Assembly: GCA_035610365.1 (NCBI GenBank)
Contig: CM069432.1
Span: 11,346,001 to 11,410,000, forward strand
Source: Aquatica leii
Lineage: Eukaryota > Arthropoda > Insecta > Coleoptera > Lampyridae
DNA length: 64,000 nt
Direction of reading: 5' to 3'
Shown piece by piece: positions 11,020-23,000 of this stretch. Position 1 is the first letter of the stretch, and the number at the start of each line of letters is the position of its first letter. The position numbers and the translations under genes were made by a program. The notes under the pieces are model-generated. The model searched no databases, was not told the DNA's origin, and was given only the letters and a program-made list of their open reading frames with translations.

Positions 11020-14000
11020 CTAAAAATAATATCCTAATTACTTATTATTATTTACAAAAAATAAGTATTAATGGCAAAATATCAATAGCTTTGTCAAATT
11101 TTGGTTGTTTCTAGTTTATTAATTTTTGTTTTCAAACTTATATGTTTTTTAGATTTGATTTTTAATGACCTCATTGCAAGTATTATCTGTATTTATAACA
11201 GTTTTTATTGGCGGTTTGAGAAATAATTTCAGTTCCAGAAAATTTTGACTTTACCTTAGTGGGTTGTATGTACTATCAAAACAAATTGATGCAAAAAGTT
11301 TATAGGTCTCATTTTTTATTTAAACAGAAGTTGTCTTTATCTGGCATTAGAAAAGACAAGATCAAGAGGTCGCGTAAGATGCGCAGACTTTGAAGAAAAG
11401 AGCAGAAAGTCTACATTATTGTCTTGACATAGATTGGCTTTCTTGGGAAAGGTAAGTTAAAAAATCGTTGCCTATAAGATTTTTTTTCCATAAAATTTTT
11501 CTAGCAAAGAAAGAGCTATTGCAGTCCTAAGTGAAAAAACTTGATAAACTCTTGGTCAGAGTTGTAATCATCGACTTTCTACATTAATAATTTGAAGTAT
11601 GTTACTACAAAATTGCTTTTTTTAGTTTTTTAATATATTTTTCTGAAATTTATGGTTTTCTTCAGTTTGTGCAAAAAATATAACCAGCGTCATACTTTTT
11701 TTTATTAATTCTATTACTAACGGTTTTGAACGAATTTTTACTAAAACAGTTAAATAACGTTAATGGAGTAAATAAGGAGGGTTGTGGCGTTAAAATAAGC
11801 AACAGCACACATAAAAAAATTCTAAACCGTCTGAGTTTGTTTCGAAAACGAAAATGACTTTTAACACACAATTACCCCAGACGAGTAAAGTAAAAGGCTC
11901 AGAATCTTGTACTACAAAAAGTAGTCAGTCGGTTAGTGGATAAATATAGTAAAAAAATCATATACAAACAACAAATCTAGGATACAGATAGAAAAAAAGA
12001 ACACCAAACGAATAGCAACAACAAAAAACTTTAATTGAGGATGTCTTCTCTTCAACTTATATATATATATATAAAACAATCTTCAGAAACATGGTACAAA
12101 GAATGTTTCGGAATTGGCAAACAAAGAGAAAACAGTACCTTACACTCTTTACTCTTTGCAGACGACAAAGTTCTATTTACGTAAGCCCAATACGACATAG
12201 AGTATATGCTCCGAAAATTAAAAGAAGAATTCGAAAAATAGGGGTTGATCCACCTAGAATGTGGACCCACCAAACCGCTCAAACTTGCTTGATACAAGTT
12301 TGCCACAAAATGGATAAGTAAGAAAAGGAAATGTATTATTTAGAAGGAAAAGTTTGGTTATACTCAGTCGGATGGGCTAAATAACGGAACGTGCTTTAAC
12401 AACACGCGGTTTAGTGAAGCACCTGCCTTTTGGCTTATCCTTGCTTCTAAGGCATAAAACCAAGTAAGTAAGAAAAAGGCTTAGACAATCGTGAATGAAT
12501 TAAGAGAGGCAGAGTTAGTTTAAGTAGTTACGGCGAAAAAAAACTGAAAAGGTTATTCAACTGAAAACAATGAAATAAATTACTTTAATATAAAATTCTA
12601 AAGGAAAGAGCGAAGAGAAGATTAGTCAAATAACAAAAAAGCTGATAATTGAGCAAAACCAAATGAGGAAAGACACTAGCTTAGAAATGAGAGCAAAAAA
12701 CAAGCAAGTCTCCAAAGCAATTAGACAAGACAATAGACACTATTGCAGTATGAAAATTCAAGAAACCATAGAGAGAAATGATAGTATGTAATTGTTGCGA
12801 AATAGTCTCACCGAATGTAAGTTAGAGATAAACAAACTAAAAAATAAAGAGGGCAATATTACCTCAAATCGGGAAGAAATCCTAAAAATAGTAGAAGAAT
12901 ATTACCACGAACTGTACAGAAGCCGTTACGAAAAGGATGTAAACGCGAATATACAAGAGCAAAGAGTTATAAACCAAGAGTCGGAAGAACTACCAGATAT
13001 CACCATTGGAGAAACCAGAAGGTTCGTAGCCAAGATGAAAAACAATAAAGCACCGGGAGAGGACAAGGTGATATCGGAATCCATAAAAGCCGGAAGCCTT
13101 TTATTGATGGAGAAGTTGCGAACTCTCTTCAACCTATGCTTGAGAGAGAGGCTCCATCCTTGACAAATGTCACAGCGCAACCACCATACTATTGCACAAG
13201 AAAGGAGACAAAACGGATCTAGAAAACTATCGCCCCATAACTCTTCCCAGCCACTTGTACACGTTGTTTACCAGGGTTATATCATCGAAACTGGAAAACA
13301 AACTGGACTTCTACCAACTAAGAGAACAGACGGGATTTTGATCAGGCTTCGAAACAAATGACCACCTGCAGAGTGTTAAAACCCTAATTAAAAAACCATA
13401 GAATACAACAGGTCACTAGTACTACCGTTCATAGACTTCTATAAAGCGTTTGACATGATCGAACTGAAAGCCATATTAGATGCACTACGAGAATGCCGAA
13501 TGCCATAGATATTCTGAGCTGATTCGTAATATATACAAAAACACCCATATGCTAGTCAAAATGCACGAAGCTAGCAGCAGTATCAGCATGGGAAGAAGGG
13601 TGACACAGGGAGACACGATGTCTCCAAAATTATTCATAACAAATGCTCCACGAACTTAGAGACGTGTGCTCCTCTGTAGATGCGAAAATGAACTTTGCTA
13701 AAACTAAGATCATGACAAATCTCGTTATGAGCGAGTGCCTGGATGTAGAAAACACCGAAATTGAATTAGTCAATAAATACATCTATCTGGGATATGAAAT
13801 CAAAATTTCGAGAGATAATCAGACGTGTGAATTGCAGAGAAGGATCAGCCTCGGATTGGGCTTGTAGGTGGTTAGGAATAGTTTGCAGGATTCCAATAGC
13901 TTCTATACGTAAGGACACTATTAAAGATGCGCTTTCTGCTTGTTGCTCCAACCATTGGCTGTAACTGCGGCTTCAAACTGCTTGTAATAGGTTGACCATG

Positions 14001-17000
14001 GAACTTTATCATCAAAATTTGGAGGTACCACTTGTGAGTGGTTTTTTCCTTATGGTCCATTATTAAATCTTCACTCGTGACGCTTCCTTCGCCGTGACAA
14101 TTCATTCGATTTATTTTTTCTTCAAGCAGTTCCATTCTTTTTCTTAATTTTTGCTCTAGTTTCTCCTGTACCGTGTTCTTGAATTTTCTTCTAACTTCTG
14201 TTCTAATTTGTCATCTACTTCTTTTATTTTGTCTTCTACAGCTTTTCTTAAATTTAAAATACCGCTTTGCATTTCTTTGTGAACAGTTTTAATCTGGTTT
14301 TCTACACTAATTTGTATTTATATGTATGGTTTGATTTCCAATACTAGCATCCATTTCTTCTATTTTCGTAGAATTTTTGGACAGTTTTTCTTCCATTTTC
14401 TGAAAGTTATGGTAAAACATTTTTTTCATTTTTCTATTATTTTCTTCCATTCTCTGAGAATTTTCGCCAATTTTTTATTCCATTCGTCTAGAATTTCCTT
14501 CCATATTTTTATTCATCGATTGGAGAATTTCAAATATTTTTGAATCCATTTTAAATGCTTGCAAACGCGTTACCGGCATAAATTATATATAACAGGAATA
14601 AAAAGTTTAAATACACTACTTTAACGAACTGAAATAGCTAAAATTACACTTTATAAATAAACACGAGTATCGCAAACTAAACAGTTATTTACGCAATCAA
14701 TGATTTTATTACGGGAGCTATATTAAATTAAAATCGCGAGCTAAACAATTGTTTATTTATTCGATTCGATACCACGCACCTGTCACCAATGTAACGTTTA
14801 TTATTACTACTAATTTATTTATACTAAAAATATGTACATGTCGTAGGCATAATGCAAAATTAGGCTTTATGTAAATTGTCTAGGAATTTTATAAAAAGCC
14901 GGCAAAACGCGAACCAACGATACAGTTTTCGTTATGACTACACCAATTCAGGCAAATTGATAAAACGCCGGCAAAACGTGAGCATAAGAATGTATCTCTC
15001 GTTCTGACTGATTCGTTTCAGGCACTTTATAATCTGCCAAAAGCGATGTAGGCAAAACCAAAGTATAAAGATATTAAAACTGCTAGGTAGGCATTCTGTA
15101 AAATAACATATCAAATTATCAAATGATAACAAAGAATGTTGATGTTTACCTACAAACAAAAAATAAAAACAAATCCTTTGGAAAATAATAATATAATACC
15201 ACACATATTTTTTATGGTAGGTACATTACGAAAGAAAAGTATAAGCTGCTCTCAAGATTATGTGCGCAGTGGAAAACTGTCGTGTCAAAGTCCACTTACC
15301 ACTTCCACACCTATAAACAATGACTTCATCTTCTTTTCTCCTGTGCCCATTTTATTTAACCTTGATAGCAGTTTCCATTTTTGTTCTATTGTAGATACTA
15401 ACACAGATGTGGTACTAAGTTTACTTATTACTGCATGGTAAACTTCCATGACATTTCGAAGAACATAAATTGTTATTTTTTAAGCAAGCACATTTTTTTG
15501 TATTGCACTAATTGCTACTAGCCTTACATGAACATTTTTGAACCCCTTACCTCCGAATCGAGAATGATATGCAAATGCCGCTCTTACAGTTATTAGTTTA
15601 TTAGGAACTTCATCTTCAAAACCAAATAAGGCTTCTTGAATAGCATTTCTGGAAAACCAAGTTTTGAGAATTCCTTTAGATGTACCTAATTTGTAAAGAC
15701 CATTTTTCAGGTCCAACACTTTTCCAGTTAGATTCTTTGAATCGAAAGGTCCTCGGTCTACCTTTGGAACTGCCAAATAAACATATGATCCGATTTCTAG
15801 TGCCTTAAATTTTTCATTAGACGTCTCAGTCATTTTTTCTGCTGCTCTTTTTTGGCCAGAATAAGACTTCTGTCTTTTATATTCAATTTTGTTCTTAGTT
15901 GTACAAAGGGAACAAACTCTTACTTCCGGATTTGAAGACGATCCTGAACTACAATGTCATTTCTTCATCACCCAGTTATTTGTCATGTTCACTGTAACTT
16001 GTCTGTAAAGAACGCATTATATCTTCAAGTTCCTCTTCTGTTCGAAGCTTTTTAATTACAGATTTTGGAAGACTTGTTGATTTTAATCTAACTTTTGGGA
16101 TAGCTCCAAATAATGTACGGTACGGAGTCCTTCCAATAATGCGATGTTTTGAAGAATTTTTCTGTCACTGTACAAAATAGCAGCCAAGGGACTAATTTGT
16201 AGAACAGTTATCGGACATTTAAGATTGAAGCATGTTCTCAACATCTTGGTTACTTCTTTCCACACTACCCTGACTTTCAGGGTGACGTGGCCTGCCGGGA
16301 ACAATTTTGCAATCTGGCCAGTAGCTGACAATTTTTTTTATTACCGAAGCAGTAAATTCCCGGCCGTTGTCACTTTGCAATATGTGCGGTGCTTCAAAAT
16401 CTAAAAATATTTTCACCAACTCTATAGCTATTTCCGCTGCACGTTTGCTATGTAAAGGGCAAAGATGCAAAAATTTTGTAGCATGGTCCTGGTAGTTAAG
16501 AAGCCATTTATAATTTCCATCAGGGGCAGATTGAAAATCTATCAAATCTATTTGCGCGCGAACATTAAAAGAATTGGACGTACCATTAATCTTTTGTGGG
16601 GTTGCAATTTCTTAAGTTGACACTCCTTGCATAGTAAAATGAAAATTTTTACCGCTCTTCTAGGAATGTTGTCTTTATGTTTTAAGGCAAATAGCATTTT
16701 ATCCCTCCCACCATGCCCTGTAGTTCGATGACATTCTAACAACACGTCAAAATACTGTTCTATAGGTATTATGTAAACAATGGGTTGGTCAAGAGAGTTT
16801 TGTTTAACCACTAGATGTTTTTCAATACCGATATTGAAAACGTCGTATTTCTTTATGAAATGGTACTGCTTATTGCTTTTTTTGTTACCTGTTGAAACAG
16901 CTAATTTACCACTCTTGATGTCTTCAACAACTTCTTTAACTCTATCAGCAATCCAAAGCTTTTTAATTACATCTTTTTTTACTCTTTCACTATAAAAATT

Positions 17001-20000
17001 TTGTAACTGTTCGTTAAATTAGAATTTCATAACTTCTAAATCTGCTTTGTCATTGTTGATTGTTATGTTCTCGCGGTTAACGTTCATTTTAATGTATTTA
17101 AGTGGACTTCAAAATTAAAAACAGCATAACAACGGGCACGTTTCACGTTTTAGGTTATGTTCGGTGCAACTGGTTAGCGCGAACTGAAGTGGGAAAGCAA
17201 CATTGTGCGTTTTGACTACATCGCTTTTGGCAGATTATAAAATGCCTGAAAATAATCAGTCAGAACGAGAGATACATTCTTCTGCTCACGTTTTGCCGGC
17301 ATATTATTAATTTGCTTGAATTGGTGTAGTCATAACGAAAATTGCATCGTGGGTTCGCGTTTTGCCGGCTTTTTATAAAATCCCTAGACATTTTACAAAA
17401 AGCCTAATTTTGCATTATGACTACGACATACACGTTTAAACTAACCGAACTAATTAAATTTAAGAATATTTAATAAAAACACTTACACTAATTTATATCG
17501 CACTATCACTTGAAAGATAAAGTCCGCGGATAACTTCATACACTTGTTTAACACTTATTGTTTACATTAAAATCACGTACAAGGTTATATACTTTGTAGA
17601 TTTATCTCGAAAACGCGTTAATTACTTATTTATTTAGACTTGAATAATCTTCTTAACACTGCCGTCTTCATATTACTCAAATAACTGCACTATGATTTGT
17701 TTGCACTGCATTTATACATTTTGGCAAAACGTTCGCGAATGTTCTATATCTTTTGGTGAACCTTCTGGAAATGTACAAAAACCTCGCGAAAGTTCTCGGA
17801 ATTTCTAGTACGTTTCATTATCAACTTCCAGAACATTTATCGAAGGATGTAGAGAATTCTCGGAATAGATAACGGAAATATATAAAAACGGTGCAAAAAG
17901 AGCATAGGTCAGTTATGCGAAATGGGAAGTGTGGAGAAGATTTTTTAATAAATAAGCGATTAACGCGTGTGGTTAAGATAAATATAACGGAGTATAAGCG
18001 TAAGTGTCTTTAATGCAAAAAAGTGTCAGTTTTAAGATAAACACAAGTTATCTGCGGACATTATTTTCTAAGTGATTGGATCGTTGGATTTAATTAGTGC
18101 GTGTAGTTATAAACGTGTAAATATTTTGTTATAAATAAACTAGATTTAAAATTCATTAGATTGGTGATACAGGTGTGCGGTAATGAAACTTGTTGAAATT
18201 GTGTAATAGTTATTTGTATCACTAGTCCAGAAAGTGCTATTTTGCGAGTATGAGCATATTTGTAGGCCGAGGCGAAGCAGAGGCCTACAAAAGGCGAATA
18301 CTCGCAAAATACTTTTAGGACGTGTGATACACAACATTTTTTGTGCCGAACTTTAAAAAAAATGTTTAAAAAATGATTTATTTTATTAACTAAATTTAAA
18401 TATTCTATGTTGATAACAACGAAATCTGTAATTTTGAATTACAATTGTTTCTGTAAATATACTTAATTTTGTTACAATTTAATTAACTTGATTAAAAGTA
18501 TTATTTATTTTGTATCGTCTTAAAATGGATATTCCTCCACACATTAAAGAAGCTGCACAAAATGTGATAACAATTTGTTACCGACAAAATCTTCGGATCG
18601 GTACTGGAAACCACGATCTTGTTAACTGGTGTACTAAAAATTCAGCAAGCATCTACAATAAGTATGTTTTATTATATACAGGTCACTGCATTTGCAGAAA
18701 TAGTGTAACGGCATTAGTAAGTCGGGGAACTAATATCACGTAGTTGAAAACGACAGTGCTGTTGCCGAAGAATACATAGAAAACTCCTTGACACCTAAAA
18801 TCGCAATAGACAATCAACGAACAAGACAATGTAATTCCATACCACAGTGTTCCATAAGTTTTGCTAATGTCGATAGCATTCAACCAAATTGTAACGTTCG
18901 AAACTTGCAATTCAACTTAAATGATGCGAGTTTACTTTATATAAATTGTTCAAACTGCACAATTAACTTTAATTTAAATAAGTAAGTTTCTTATAATAAA
19001 TGATAGAGATGTTAATATGCTGTTGATTAAGCTAAAAGTTACAATTTAAAGTTATCGATGTTTCATATACATAGGTATAGTTACTTGATCGATATAAGTT
19101 TAAGTGATTTTTAATTTTGCGGTTGCCTTTATCGTTCTCTTTGTCAATAAGATTGAAATTAGTTTGCATTCGTTATTACAAAAGTCGTTATAGGTAATTT
19201 AGAGTAGTATAATAGTTAACCAAGTTCATAAAATAATAATTTTGACACAAATGACATGACACATATAAACTATGTAGTTAGGGGAATTACCAACTTCTAG
19301 TTATAAAATTTTACTACATCTAACCTTGACTTTACCGGCCTAGTCCGGAAAAGTAATTTTTCCGGCCGATTATATTGCTTGTAAAATACGTCAAAACGGA
19401 CGGAGGCATAAAAACAAATAAAACTGTTAATAGAATGTATAATTGAATGAATAATTTCTCAGTATGTTAAAGTAGTGTATTATTTTATTCGTGTAATAAC
19501 TTAAGCCGGTAACTCATTATCAAACCAAAATAGACTATTTAAATTTCTCGAATTAATAAAAAATTGTTAATAAATCGATGAATAAAAATATGAAAGAAAA
19601 ACTGTGTGAAAACTTTCAGAAAGTAGAAAAAAATTCCAGAAAAATAGAAAAAAGTTTACAAAAATTCTCAGAACACGAAGAAACTTCTAAAAAATAAAAG
19701 AAAAACTGTTTAAAAATTCTCAGAACCTAGAAGAAAAATCAAACAAATTTAAGGTAGTATAGAAAACCAAATTAAAATGGTTCAAGAGGAAACCTAAGCA
19801 GATATGTTAAATTAAAAAAAATTGCGAATCCGTGAATGACAACATAGAAGCAATAGAGGAAACATTAGAAGACAGAATGAAACTGCTTGAAGAAAGAATG
19901 AATCAAATGAACTGCCATGGTGAAGGAAGCGTCACAAGTGAAGCTTTAATAATGCACCATCAAGAAGAAACCACTCACAAGTTTAAAGTAGTACCTCCAA

Positions 20001-23000
20001 ATTTTGATGGTAAAGTTCTATGGTCAACCTACTACAAGCAGTTTGAAGCGGCAAAACAAGCATTGCAGCAACGCGGTCATAAACTTCGCTGAGCTGCAGA
20101 AGACACTAGAAAGCATTAAGGAGACAACGAGACAAATACTTCGGAAAAGAGGAGTGACGACTTTAAACTGCGGTGAAATATGCCCTGTACTACGACATAG
20201 TACTAAACCCAAAAAAAAGACAAGAAAAGTTTGGAACGAGTCGACTAAAAGAGACAAAAGTTAATTTCATCTAGTCATGTTCCGGAGATTACCATTCAAA
20301 TGACATTGCAAAGGTGAGAAAACATCACCAGTAACCAGTAACACACGGCGAAGAAACACCTACTCACGTACAATTCAAAGTAACCATTGATTTGGGAAAT
20401 GGAGTACTGGTAGCCGACATCACGGAAAAAGTTATCCTTGGGAATGGACGTGATAAAGAAGTATGGGTTCTATTTGGGTATGAATAACGATGTTCTGAAG
20501 ATTGACCTGAAACAAATTCATTTTTATTCGTCAGAGAAGGCAACCTTGCAAGTCTTTTTGAGTGAAGACGTAACTCAACTTCCAGAACGTTTATCGAAGG
20601 ATGTAGAAAATTCTCCGGATAGATAACGTAAATATATAAAAACGGTGCAAAGAGAGCGTAGGTCAGATATGCGAAGTTAGAAGTGCTAAGGAGATGTTTA
20701 AATAAATAAGTGATTAACGCGTGTAGTATAAACGTACGTGCCGTTAATGTAAACAAGTGTCAGTTTTAAGATAAACAGAAGTTATCCGCGAACATTATTT
20801 TTCAAGTGATTACAATATATAAATTAGTGTATTTTTATTAAATATCGGTAGATTTAATTATTAGTTACGTGTACTTATCATTACGATTGAAGTTACGGTA
20901 ATTATTCAGAGTTCTACTTATTATTAATAAAATTCTTATTTTGTTAAAACAAAATTTGAAGTAGTAGAGGTTACCGTTAGATAGAATTATATACGCGTTA
21001 TCCTATTTTCTTCGTTAGTGTATTCAGACGTATCCTTGGTGTCTCCAAGCCAAGGATCTTAATAGTACGAGGAGTGGCGCCGATTTTTCCTCTTTTTTAT
21101 AATAGTTTATTTAACCACGCCCACTCACAGACATCGTAGCTAGCCGTGGTTGTTAGCAACGGGATCTACCACAAAAAAAGTTGGTAACAGACTATCACTC
21201 GATTAATTTTGTTTATCTACACTGGTATTTATATTTATTAGCATGCACCTTAATTTATAACATTTTATTTAATTAAACCTATAGAGTATTCTTAACACTT
21301 TCGGACTTCTTACTAGAGTAAACCCAACTTCCTTCGGACACCTTTTATATTTTTACTTTATCTGTTTAGAGAACATTCTGCCCCTTTCGGTAATGGCCTC
21401 GAATGATTTTGAATGATTTCCTAGCTTCTATGCTTTTGAGTGTTTTATAGAATTTACGTACGTATTTAACAACCCTTAGCTTAGTTTTCAACAAATCAAT
21501 GTTTTCTTAATTTCTTTGTAATGTCCCGTTAGTGTTCATTACATTTAAAATTCTATTTGCATTAACGTACTAATTTGCATTTAAATTTATTCAGTTTGGT
21601 AATGTCGCTGTTTTTGCTTTCTAATCTACATTCGTTCGTTATTTTGTGCTATAAATAAAAGATACCAGATAACGTCATATCATATATGGTGAGTCAACTA
21701 AAAGTTATGCTACTACTTATTACATTTTAAATTCACATTAATTAAAGTGTGTTATCAAAAACTTTTCGGAATACATACTCGGTAACAAATTAAACGTTTA
21801 TTACTTTTGAATTAATATCGATTAATAGTTATAAGATTTTATGTTTTTATTTATCACCAATTTCAAGGTGATTGGCGCCCAAATATTGTTTTAATCCAAA
21901 TATTGTTCATTTTTTTAATGTGAATAGTTAGTGTATTATGTTATAGTTGCAAATAAATTAACGGAATTCACACCTGTGTATTTTACTTTTATTCAGGCTC
22001 ACACCTAGAGGTCTGTGTTCCGACTGCTGCCGTGGTAAAATAAGTATTTTTGCTTTCAATAAATGCATTTTTATATTTTGAACGTTTATTATTATATTTA
22101 TTGTACGTTTTTTTATTGTTTATTACACTGGCGCCCAACGTGGGGCTGAATTTTGAATAAAATAATCACTGTGAATTTCCTAAATTTTGAATTTTGATAC
22201 TTTTGTACTTTGTATTTTTATTGCATTGTGTATTTTAGGTTAAGATTTATTCTTGAAATTGATTATATTTTATTGTGGTAATGTATTTTGTCGAAACTCT
22301 CAGAAGTGACGAGCTATGTCATGAATTGTTTTTGCGAGGCGTTGATGCTAGTAATGAAAATGTCGATAGTAGACGAAAGTTGTTACGAGCTAAATTATCT
22401 CTTGAAAAATTTGATTTAACGATTTTTCCAAATTATTCAATAGTTGAAATTTGTTCGATTTTATTTTGTTTAGGTCTTAAAAGAGAATTTATTCTGTTTG
22501 GTTACAAATTTGATTTGTTAGAAATTCGAAGTGAAACACAGAGTGCACATGAATATATTTTGTCTTATGGTTTATGTCATTTTAAGTTTTGTCTTGTGTA
22601 GAAGCTCCGCCTTCAGAATATGAAATCAGTGATCATATTTTAAGAAATATGAACTGTTATTTCTTTTTGATATGTATATGTTAGTATAGCTTTGACTTGT
22701 TCGATTTTCTTTTGTTTTTGTTTACGTTTCCTGTTTTTAGTTTGTGTTTAGGTACTTTCTATGTAGAGTTATTAAGATTCTCTCTCAGTTGGTTTAACCA
22801 ATTGAAAGATACGAACGGCAACACTTCTGAAAATTTGTCCGTTATGGATTTTATAGAAAATTATCGTGATTTTTTCTAGTAAAATTTGTTTTGTTTCGTT
22901 TGGTTTTCACGCCTATGTAAATAAGTTCTTTGGTATCATTAGGTTGACTTAACGATTATTTATGTCAGTTCGGCTTGTGTTTTTGGTAGTTTTTAGTTGT

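Larger units (their letters stand above)
14839..17428 (-). mobile_element. Ginger-type DNA transposon with 213-bp inverted repeats
   Basis: The element is 2590 bp. It starts TGTCGTAG, ends CTACGACA, and is flanked on both sides by TACA (14835-14838 and 17429-17432), a 4-bp target duplication. The inverted repeats are 14839-15051 and 17216-17428. Each holds two copies of the subterminal motif GCCGGCAAAACG. Terminal TGTNR, a 4-bp duplication and a retroviral-type integrase as the transposase are the known traits of Ginger elements. Its single gene runs on the minus strand and is broken. It landed in the LTR of an older Gypsy copy. Confidence 0.85.
14790..17817 (-). repeat. degenerate Gypsy LTR split by a Ginger insertion
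   Basis: Joining 14790-14838 to 17433-17817 gives a sequence collinear with the rc of the 459-bp LTRs at 48.7 and 54.8 kb. It begins TGAAACG at 17817, carries AACGCGTT and TTATCCGCGGA in the middle, and ends CGTTACA near 14795. It belongs to the gag relic at 13872-14580. The next base pairs up from 17818 start a second LTR in the opposite orientation. Confidence 0.7.
18216..19365 (+). mobile_element. Crypton-like tyrosine-recombinase element (relic) with hairpin ends
   Basis: The left end is a 115-bp near-palindrome (18216-18330). The right end carries a shorter palindrome (19344-19365). Both ends share CTAGTCC(A/G)GAAA in the same orientation (about 18226 and 19340), a direct-repeat arrangement expected for tyrosine-recombinase transposition. 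Between them lies a frameshifted, internally deleted recombinase (18524-18985). The element sits in the leader of an old Gypsy copy. Exact boundaries are not fixed. Confidence 0.6.
17818..20980 (+). mobile_element. internally deleted Gypsy copy, plus strand, interrupted by a Crypton-like relic
   Basis: Two direct copies of an LTR-like sequence lie at about 17820-18155 and 20570-20980. They share CCAGAAC(A/G)TTTATCGAAGG, ATATAAAAACGGTGCAAA, GATTAACGCGTGT and AAGTGTCAGTTTTAAGATAA. Between them are a leader, a gag relic (about 19503-20270) and a piece of protease (about 20350-20560) related to the intact element at 48.7-55.3 kb. Reverse transcriptase, RNase H and integrase are gone. The leader is interrupted at about 18216-19365 by the tyrosine-recombinase relic. 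The gag ATG has become AAG. Confidence 0.72.

Noticed and set aside
14839..17428. Polinton/Maverick or an LTR element as the source of the integrase
   Set aside because: There is no polymerase B or capsid gene, no 6-bp duplication, no reverse transcriptase, and the ends are inverted repeats with TACA duplications.
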